Shown here: positions 34,879 through 42,537 of the stretch, in pieces | How positions within the stretch are numbered: position 1 is the first letter of the stretch | Layout of the letters: every line of letters starts with the position of its first letter | Source of the DNA: Pilatotrama ljubarskyi | Lineage: Eukaryota > Basidiomycota > Agaricomycetes > Polyporales > Polyporaceae | Assembly: GCA_022385805.1 (NCBI GenBank) | Contig: MU277778.1 | Coordinates: 1 to 42,537 of the forward strand | Reading direction: 5' to 3' | DNA: 42,537 bases | Program-made: the position numbers and the translations under genes | The notes under the pieces: generated by a model | Databases searched by the model: none | Seen by the model: the letters and a program-made list of their open reading frames with translations, nothing else | Told to the model about the DNA's origin: nothing

Positions 34879-35520
34879 GCCAGGCACCGACGCGCGCGCA
34901 CCGCTCGAGGACTTGAGAATCGGTAATGACGTCGAGACGAGCAGCCTGTTTCCTGCTTCAGCTGAGGCCTTCCCCGGCAGATTGTACGCAGGTGGAGCGT
35001 TCACTAGCAGCAGACCAGGATTGAGTGCCATGCGACATAGGTCCGAAGCGGGCACGATGCTGTCGTGAGTACGCTCAGGGCTGGGCCGGATCCGGAGAGC
35101 GCGACGGAGGGCTGTCATTGATTGGCCTTTAGCGCTGAACGTCGCGCGCACGTGATTACAACGCGTGCACTAAGACGCCCGTAGCCACAGACAACTCGCG
35201 CCGTTGTGGCTGCAGATGCGACCAGGCTCTATCATCCTTTTCACCTTTATACCTCGCGAGTGCCTACGCACGGCCTTCCTGGCTATCGTGAAAGTTCCAC
35301 CTGGGGTAACGCACACGTAAAGTCTTGCTGAAACAGGTGAATATGCTACAAGCAGTCTGTTAAAAGGTGGCTAAGGGCATATGCGTCCTCGTTCGATCGT
35401 TGCGCACGAAGGTGCGGTCTTTTGTTATTCCGGTGACACTCAGCCATGTAGTCTAACGAGCTTCAAACAGCTACATCAATTTCACGAGGGACAGACCGTG
35501 GATGCGGACCACGGGCGGAC
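34879..35520. other. Intergenic region upstream of the GRAMD4-like gene
   Basis: About 640 bases. A minus-strand frame that would extend upstream of the GRAM gene has no family similarity, and the TATA box lies inside it, so I leave it out. The far end should be the 3' flank of the TPR-MYND gene. Confidence 0.4.
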
Positions 35521-36271
35521 TCAGGCCTGTGCAGCGGCCACATCGGGGCGGCGACAGTACCTCTTGTGCCGCTTCCAATCTGCTGTCTGCCATGTATACA
35601 AGGTAAGCAGATGCACGTTCAACAAACGAGGACCGGTTCTCATGTTACCTGGCACGGCCGTGAGCAGTACAGGATCGCCTATAAATCAACACCGGTCAAC
35701 AACTGGAGTCTGGAGAGCCGGAATCTCGATGTGGCAACGGCTTACCTGGCAAGCGCTACAACGAGACAGGCTCCTTAGGCTGTTCGACAACTTGGCACAC
35801 TGAATCCAAGCCCAGCGAGTCAGCGATCGACAGGCGAGTAAGTAGCTCGCAACCTACGTTATAGTTTCCACAAGCGATGTTATCCGGAGAGCCTTGCAGA
35901 CGAATCGCCTGTGCTGCCTTCAAGTCGCCCTTCATTTCGTACAGCCGACCCAAATTATCACGGGTGACAGCGAGATCAGACTTGGGCCCGGACTGGCTGC
36001 GAACCCGCAAGGCTTTGTTGAGGTATTCCTGCGCTTGGCCGAGACGTCCCATCGTGAGGTAGAGCTCACCCAAGCCATTGTAGGACACTGCGGTCGTGAA
36101 GTGGTCAGTGCCTAGACCAGCCTCCTTGACCCGGATGGCTTCCAGGTGGGCACGCTCGGCCCCCTGTAGGTCCCCTTGTGTCTGAAGCCGTATAGCTTGG
36201 TTCTTCAGTTCGACGCCGTCGGTCACACCCAGGGCAGTGCCCATACTTGGGTTAATGTGGGCGTTGAACAT
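35521..36271 (-). CDS. TPR and MYND zinc-finger protein
   Basis: Minus-strand exons 36271-35858, 35799-35746, 35678-35649, 35586-35521, giving 187 residues. Exon 1 carries tetratricopeptide repeats: VELKNQAIRLQTQGDLQGAE, then TAVSYNGLGELYLTMGRLGQ and LAVTRDNLGRLYEMKGDLK, each with the small and aromatic residues of the TPR helices. The three small exons complete a MYND finger only when spliced: CGNYNCAKLS, then RCSACQ, YCSRPCQ, and DWKRHKRYC, giving the C..C, C..C, C...C, H...C pattern. MYND fingers bind short Pro-rich peptides, so this is probably a small adaptor. TPR-MYND proteins are a large family in mushroom fungi. The protein is short compared with SMYD or Ankyrin-MYND types, and there is no SET domain. 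The gene is divergent from DCP2. Confidence 0.85.
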
Positions 36272-36609
36272 ATCTGCGAAGGTCCGCGAGTGCTAGCTCG
36301 AATGCTAATAAGGGGATATGCAGAAGCGGATGCCCGTCGAGGCGGAGGCGATGAGTGGACGACTTCTCAGAGCAAGTGTGGCCCGAGCGCCTACTAGCCG
36401 CCTCGGATTGTACAATGAGAGAGGAGGAGTATTTGTGTCTGTTTACAGTGTGGCTGCGCCAAGCAAGCCAACAGGGCCCGGGTCGGTGAGCGTTCCTTCC
36501 TCCAGCCTCCACAACCACAGACAGACACCCGTCCGCTAACTCACCGCTTAGACCCGTTCCTTCCTATATAACTCTCGCGTCCTCTCCTTCCTCCCACTTG
36601 CCATCCACC
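36272..36609. promoter_or_regulatory. Divergent promoter (TPR-MYND / DCP2) with a TATA box
   Basis: 338 bases between divergent starts. A TATATAA at 36565-36571 faces the DCP2 start 39-45 bases away, and a CTCTCC-rich leader follows it. Confidence 0.55.
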
Positions 36610-39022
36610 ATGGCTTCGTCATCATCTTCATCACCAGAACTCTCCGCGGGTCTCGCAGCGTCATCATCGCAAGAATCCGCGTCTGTACAATACACCAACC
36701 TCACTCAAGCGGAGGTTTTCGAAGATCTTTCCAGGTGCGTGATCTGTCGTAGCTGGATATGCGGTGCCGTACTCACGCTGTTGCAGTCGTTTCATCCTCA
36801 ACCTCCCTGAAGAAGAGCTCCGATCAGTCGAGAGGGTTTGCTTCCAGGTCGAGCAAGCGTGAGTTGTCTATACTTCGTGCTATCTGCCCTTGTTCACCCC
36901 TTCCATTCAGCCATTGGTACTATGAGGACTTCATCCGCGAACAGAACCCGTCGAAATTCCCCTCATACACGCTGAAACAGTTCTCTGAAGTGTTGTTCCG
37001 TGCATGCCCGATCCTCGAGCACCAAGCGAAAGACCACGACAGGACGTTTGCGTCCTTCATGCAGTACAAGACTCGCGTGCCCGTATGCGGGGCGATCATG
37101 CTCAACGATACCTGGGATAAGGTTAGTCGCCTCGCCTGCAGCATCCGCCCCACTTACGTAAGGGACTCTTTTCTACCGCAGTGCGTTCTCGTCAAGGGCT
37201 GGAAATCCTCAGCAGGTTGGGGGTTTCCGAAAGGGAAGATCAACGAGCAGGAGCCTAAGCATCGATGTGCAATCCGCGAGGTGAGTACGCCACCCCTGCA
37301 TGCGCCTCCCAGCGCACGCTCACACGCCCGTCCAGGTGCTCGAAGAAACAGGATATAACCTGGAAAACCAGCTGGATCCTGAAAACGTCATCCAGCTGTC
37401 CATCAAAGAGCAGTCTATCTCGTTGTACATTGTGCCAGGGGTGCCCGAAGACTTCCCGTTCCAGACCAGGACGCGCAAGGAGATCAGCGTGAGTGCACAG
37501 TCTTGTGACAGCCAGCGAAATTAATCATCTGAAATCCGCGATCAGAGGATCTCCTGGTTCAAACTGAGCGATCTTCCGACCTGGAGGCGTAACAAAACAG
37601 TGCCGGGGAAGTTCTACCTCATTTCCCCCTTCATAGGGTGAGTGTACATACTATGTGCCGCCCTCACGCATTGACCGTTGACGATGTGTGCAGCCCCCTG
37701 AAGGCATTCATCCATGACCGCAAGCCTCGGAACCTGCCCCGCAAGGCCCCGAGGCCGCAAGTGACCCCGCCGTCGGAAGCGGCGCACATATCGAGCGAGG
37801 AAGACGGTGTTGCAAGTATTGAACAATCTCCGTCGTCTCTGGTGGATCCGAACGCACAAGAGCTGAGCTCACAATCCTCGGCCGACAATGGCGAGCCGCA
37901 TACCCCTTCACCGCAGTACAGCGCTGCGCGAGTACATCAAGCGACCTTCGACGCAGGCGACGACGCCAGTGTAGAGAACTCGATAGCCCACGGGTCCAGC
38001 CCCAGTGTTTTGGATCCCGCTCTGGCTAGACTGTTTGACCGTCTGACTATGTCGGCTGCTTCGCTGACCTCGGAACAACCTGAGAAGAATACGCTCCCCT
38101 CCGCCGAGACGATGCCGGCTTTGTCGACGCGCTCACACGCCTCCCCAGCCTCCCAGGACCCCACCGTCAGCCCCGACTGGTCTGTCCATGTGCCTCCTCA
38201 CAAGGCATCTGCCCACCAACGCCAGCCTCTCTCCCATGCGAGGTCGTCGCCCACGATTGCTGCGAGGTCTCCCGAACAGACACCTATGCAGAGCACAACG
38301 TCGGGCACTCCTGCCGCTCCCACCATCTCGCCGTTGTTGAAGGCGACTGGCCACGGACGTCGTAGCTCTACCTCTATGACGGATCTATCGCCTTATATGC
38401 CTCGTGCGGGCGGGATCACAAAGGAGATGAAGTACATCTCCATGCTAGAGAGCGTTGCGCAGGAGTCCGACCGGGTCGCTTCACGCCTGGGCCATCGTCC
38501 CCCGATTCCCGCTTCGCAGGGGCTGTCTGCCTTCGCCCCGCAACCCCCCTCGTCCGTGCCACCAGAGATGATCTACTCTTCGACAGCTGCTCCGCCCCAG
38601 CCCCCACGCCCCTTCCCGATCCAGACGCCGTATGCTGCACAGCACATGAACGGCTTCTCTACCCGCCCGAACACCAGCCTGGCGCTGCATCACCCGCCTC
38701 CCCATCCTGCAATGGTGCCGCGGCAGAGCATGAACGAGGCTCAGCTTCGTGCATTGCTGCCCTTGAATGGCCCGGGTCCTGTCCCTGGTTCTTCGATGCC
38801 ATTCCCTCCTGCATTTGCTCGGCCTCCCATGAACCCCCACCCCTTCGTCCCTCAGCATCGTCCCCTGCAGACCCCCAGTATTGGTGAGTCAGCTGCGCTT
38901 ATGCCGAAGTAGCATCCACTCATTTGTTCTTCACAGCACCCCTCCCGCTTAATGTCAACCACGCCAACAACGCACGTTTGCTATCTATTCTTAACACGCC
39001 GAACCCCGTATTCCGGGCGTGA
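36610..39022 (+). CDS. DCP2: mRNA decapping enzyme subunit DCP2
   Basis: Eight exons: 36610-36734, 36787-36858, 36911-37121, 37182-37280, 37336-37488, 37546-37637, 37694-38883, 38937-39022, giving 675 residues. It removes the m7G cap to start 5'-3' mRNA decay, in P-bodies. The N-terminal regulatory domain ([34 protein letters not shown]) binds Dcp1. The Nudix domain has the full box from GWGFPKGK to REVLEETGY with the catalytic Glu residues. Box B follows (SWFKLSDLPTW...FYLISPF). Beyond about residue 255 a long Pro/Ser-rich disordered tail follows, with leucine-rich motifs EAQLRALLPL and, in the last exon, NARLLSILNTP, the type that binds Edc3. The last exon was placed because the reading frame otherwise stops after a strong GTGAGT donor. 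The start lies in CACC ATG G. Confidence 0.95.
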
Positions 39023-39666
39023 ACTAGTCATAACGGTACCGCCCCTAGATAATGTCGATGGTATAGGAGCAAAGCGCTCTTTCGTGTATTGATATGGTTA
39101 CTAGTATTGGTTTGTTCTGTCAATGTCGCATACCACATCGATTCTCCCCTTCCCTCACCTCCGTCTTTGCATCCCCTCCTCCTGACCCAGCCGCTATACG
39201 TTCGGACAGTGCAGACGGGGCGTCGCCTCGTCTTGTCGTCATCTCACGCATTTCTCGCTACCATTTTCCTCCCCGTCCTTGTTTTCCTGCTGTTACGGCC
39301 CGTTCGGCCTCGCGAACCCTCTCTCTCCTTACAAACGTCTACCCTTGACCTCCCCACTTCCTCTCTCGCGCCACGTTATGTCTCCCCGATTCCGAGACCC
39401 CACTATCCTTCTACTCTTATCGCCATAACCCACACATTTTCACGCCCTTAGCCTTCTCTTTCGTTAGCCCGTCGCCAGTCGCATCGCGTACGTCATCTGT
39501 AGTTTTGTAGCGTAGTGCTCGAATGTCTGCTTATGTTCGTCGACCATCGCAATGCAACCTGTTGTCCTTTCCCAAGAGCTGCAGCTCGCCACGCACTGAC
39601 CGACGTTCTGTGGTGCTACTCGTCCAATGTCACCGCTCTATGGACAGGGTTCCCTCGCACTCGGTC
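39023..39666. other. Convergent intergenic region (DCP2 / FAD oxidase)
   Basis: About 640 bases between two convergent stops. A strongly CT-rich stretch at 39130-39440 lies on the plus strand. I find no domain in the open frames there. It probably holds both 3' untranslated regions. Confidence 0.45.
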
Positions 39667-41739
39667 TCAGGCCACTCTGCACACCAAGTTGCCATCCCAG
39701 TCATCCGACCCTATGCCTTCTCTTACCACGAAAAGGCCGATGGGGTCAAACCTGTGCTTGATAGCCTTGAGCTTGTCCTTGTTGCTCCCGAAGAAGGTCT
39801 GTTGAGGGTTCGGTTCAAACAGGGACGCCTACGGAACACCATGGATGGTCAGCGAGACGGGCACTCGATAACAAGATCCTCATGAAGGGACGCACCTCAT
39901 TGAAGTACGCGCCCGATTTGGGCGCAAGGGCTCGGAGGGTAGTCATGTTTTGCTTTACACCGTCCACTAATTCGTTGATGATGTCGTTCGGGGTGCCTTC
40001 TGCCCACCCAGTGGCGAAGATAGTATGCAGCAAAGCCTTCCGCCACGCCGGGTTCACACCCATAGCGCCGGGGTTTACTCTGGAGACCGCTCCCCCGCTG
40101 ACCATTCTGTACGAGGGGCCAAATTAACACCGTCGCATACGGTCACCAGAGGCCACGTACAACACTGTGAGACCGGTCAACGGTATCAACGTTTCTGCGA
40201 CCCGATCGGGGTCCTGTTCGACCACATCCCGTGGGAGAAGCCAGGAGCCTAGCGCGCCGCTGGTCCCCGAGTCACTGGTTTGAGGGAAGAAATTCATGAA
40301 CCAGGTGAAGAAGGAGTCCACTGGAGTCGTGATCGCCGTCTGTACAGAAAGACCATCGGGCGTACTCGCTGCCAATGATCGCGCAGAAGTGAAGAGGGGA
40401 TCGATAGTGTCGTTGGCTCTGTCCATTGTGCCGTTTAGCAGGATATGCAATGCTGACATCCCCAGCGCTCCCGTAGAGGGCTCTGGCGCAATGGACGCGA
40501 AGCCGGCCCAACCGGCATCTGAGAGGTTAGGAGAAATCCGGATGAGATCAGTGAACAGTTTCTGCAAGGCTGCGGTAGGCGTCGAGCTGTTCGTGGAGAC
40601 CGATAGCACCGACGCGATGAGCGGAAGGTTCGGGTGTGTCTGGTATGTGACCGACGTGACGACACCGTACGTCCCCCCGCCTCCGCCGCGTAGTGCGAAG
40701 AACAGGTCCGCATTCCGATGGGCGTTGGCAACGAATCTCGTTCCATTCGAAGAGATCATCGTAAATTCCAGGACGTTGTCCACGCCTAGTGCGCAGTTAG
40801 CACTCTGCCGGTCCTCTAGGAAGTAGGGAAGCTCACCCAGTCCAAAGCTGGGGGATAATATGCTATGACCGCCGCCCAGAATCCATCCGCTAGCCGCACC
40901 AACGGTACCGCCTGCAGATAGACCGCCCACTAGAACCCGGTTCTTCGCGTTCACAGCTTCGTATGCATCTTGCCATTGAACGCCGGCGCCAAGGGTTATT
41001 GCTATGCGAACGTGAGTGATTCTAGCTCGCTGAAGAGAAAGGATGGGAAGCAAACCGTGATCATGGGTCTCCGACTTGGGAGCGCCCGTGGGCGTGAAAC
41101 TATCGTGAAAGGTAATATTCTTCATGTTGTGCGTCCATATGATGAAGGAACCGCGCGCCGTGCTTCGACCAGATAAGTCATGTCTACAATCGCATTCTCC
41201 AATCAGGAAGCGATAGCTACGAGCGTTCGCGATCGTGCTCACCCGGTACTCTTGACAACTAGCCGGAGGTTGTGCGCTGCGACAAATTGCACGGCCGCCT
41301 GAACATCCGCATCCGTCCGTGCATCTACGCCTACCACCGGGACGCTGCCTTGCGTGCACGGAATGTCCAGGGAAGTGTTCATGAAGCATGCACTGGTCGT
41401 GTCGTTCTTGAACACGAAGGTCTCGAAGTTCGCACCTTGCATGGCTCCGGATTGGTTGGCCCTCCACGAAGCGTCAGTCCAAAGTTTGTGGACGGCATCG
41501 CAGTTTCCAGACGGGTCTGATGCGGGGTAGCAAGGAGAAGCCGGAGGAAGCGGGCGGAGGAGGGGTTGTGAGACCTGCTTTGCGAGTTTGGAGAACGCCG
41601 ACGCACTCGGCCAGCATGCATCGCCGAAGAGACAACGGCACTGGGAAGTGGCCACTGCGGCTCCGGTGACGGATCCGGACAGCGGGAGGAGCGCCAGGCA
41701 ACATAACGAGATGAGCGCGAACGGATTGACAAGTATCAT
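39667..41739 (-). CDS. Secreted FAD-linked oxidase, berberine-bridge-enzyme type
   Basis: Minus-strand exons 41739-41243, 41183-41056, 41001-40837, 40785-40161, 40106-39896, 39828-39667, giving 595 residues. A signal peptide (1 to about 26, MILVNPFALISLCCLALLPL) is followed by a Cys-rich segment, an FAD-binding PCMH domain (CTQGSVPVVGVDARTDADVQ; KSTGHDLSGRS with the His likely to carry FAD; LGAGVQWQDAY; GGLSAGGTVGAASGWILGGG; ADLFFALRGGGGGTYGVV) and a C-terminal BBE domain (GAYFNEASLFEPN, FFGSNKDKLKAIKHRFDP). Several N-x-S/T sites suit a secreted glycoprotein. The substrate, probably a carbohydrate or phenolic alcohol, is not shown. Introns 2 and 3 (54 and 51 nt) are stop-free and in frame. 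A TATAA is 52-57 bases upstream. Confidence 0.92.
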
Positions 41740-41790
41740 CACGGATGGTGTGGTCGAAAGCAGGACAACGCCCGGGTCCCGTGTCACGAC

Positions 41791-41796
41791 TTATAA
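41791..41796 (-). promoter_or_regulatory. TATA box of the FAD oxidase gene
   Basis: TTATAA on the minus strand, just over 50 bases before the start codon at 41739, leaving a very short leader. Confidence 0.5.
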
Positions 41797-41839
41797 GGAG
41801 ACAGACAGGCGGTGAAGAAGTGGGAATGCTATGGGCAAT

Positions 41840-42537
41840 ATAGCTATACGAGAGGTGGTGGGCTCACGAGTTGTGGGCGACCCGCGGTGTGACAGAAACC
41901 CGATTCTATGACACCGGCGGAGGGTCAAAATGGGACTGTCTTCTAGACTGTCTTTGGACGATCATAGATCTCGGGAGTACCTCGCACACAAGAAAAGACC
42001 TGTGAGTGCCCCATCTGCGGAGCGCGAAGATTGAGTGTCGCAGCAGTGCGCGCAGCGCATGTCAACCAGTTGGTGCGGGCTGCAGAGAGCGCGGACGCGG
42101 CGAGAAGCCTACGGCGTTCGTGTCCTACGCGTGGTATATAACATCAGCTGTACATCCTCCTCAAGCAAGGCTCCGCTCACGCCAGGTTCGTGTTTCGCAT
42201 GGCCTCCAGACCGAGTGAGTGAGTTTCCTGCATCTGAGGCCATCGCGCAAGAAGGGTGGGTAAGCTGTCTGCGAGAAACCTGCTCCGGTTCTCATCGGCA
42301 AGAGCTGTCCGCCAGTGCGGCACGTTGGGACCAGCGGGATTTTATGGATACTTCGAACACTTCGGAGAGATGGAACGATACCTGCGATTCGAGTTCTTCC
42401 GTGAACTCAGCTGCTGCCACCTGCTCCTCCCACGTTCGGCTCCTAGTTAGTGCTGTCACACCGAGTGACGCGACAGTGCTAATTAGGATGCCTCTCCGCA
42501 AATCCTCTTACCCTTGAAGAAACCTTTGGAGAAAGGC
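41840..42537. other. Right edge, no resolved gene
   Basis: About 700 bases. On the plus strand at 42259-42380 a frame reads LSARNLLRFSSARAVRQ and then GFYGYFEHFGEMERYLRFEF. The first part looks like a mitochondrial presequence and the second like the start of an RRM-type fold, but there is no in-frame ATG, so this may be the first part of a gene running out of the window or chance. Confidence 0.3.

Noticed and set aside
34765..35151. Longer N-terminus for the GRAMD4-like protein
   Set aside because: The upstream frame has no similarity to the family, and a TATA-like box lies inside it.
40296..40826. Plus-strand open frame of about 175 codons
   Set aside because: It is antisense to the FAD oxidase coding exon, which carries clear motifs.

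Overview
This 42.5 kb window is nuclear DNA of a basidiomycete fungus, most likely an agaricomycete mushroom or polypore. The grounds are high GC by eye, genes split by many short introns (113 resolved, nearly all 44-70 nt), pyrimidine-rich leaders with occasional TATA boxes, and the gene types present. There are no prokaryotic features, no convincing tRNA or rRNA gene and no intact transposon. I resolved 19 multi-exon protein genes by hand-splicing. For each, the summed exon length is a multiple of three and the joined reading frame restores the family motifs. Species cannot be fixed from the sequence.

Left part (1-9.6 kb): a GGCC-rich non-coding edge, an RTA1-family membrane protein, dihydrofolate reductase, a divergent pair (mitochondrial ribosomal protein bL36m and an EamA/SLC35F-like transporter), and a 14-exon secreted proteinase K-like subtilase with a TATA box.

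Middle part (10.3-22.6 kb): a PPZ-type myristoylated Ser/Thr phosphatase, ribosomal protein uS17 (RPS11), a seven-transmembrane receptor-like protein, an 18-exon DNA ligase I with apparent mitochondrial and nuclear start codons and two GC-AG introns, mitochondrial pyruvate carrier subunit 1, and a conserved protein of unknown function with a low-complexity N-terminus.

Gene-poor part (22.6-27.8 kb): two small genes on the minus strand look like diverged paralogs. They share a DDEFIPRG motif and a phase-2 intron at the same place. I recognise no known family for them, and they are the best candidate for something undescribed here.

Right part (27.8-42.5 kb): isopentenyl-diphosphate isomerase, a REC8-type meiotic kleisin, a GRAMD4-like membrane protein, a compact TPR-MYND protein, the mRNA decapping enzyme DCP2, and a secreted BBE-type FAD oxidase. 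The genes are mostly unrelated housekeeping functions (folate, isoprenoid, mitochondrial pyruvate and translation, replication, meiosis, mRNA decay) with secreted or environment-facing proteins among them. Several sit as divergent pairs sharing 340-830 bp promoters. I see no biosynthetic cluster.
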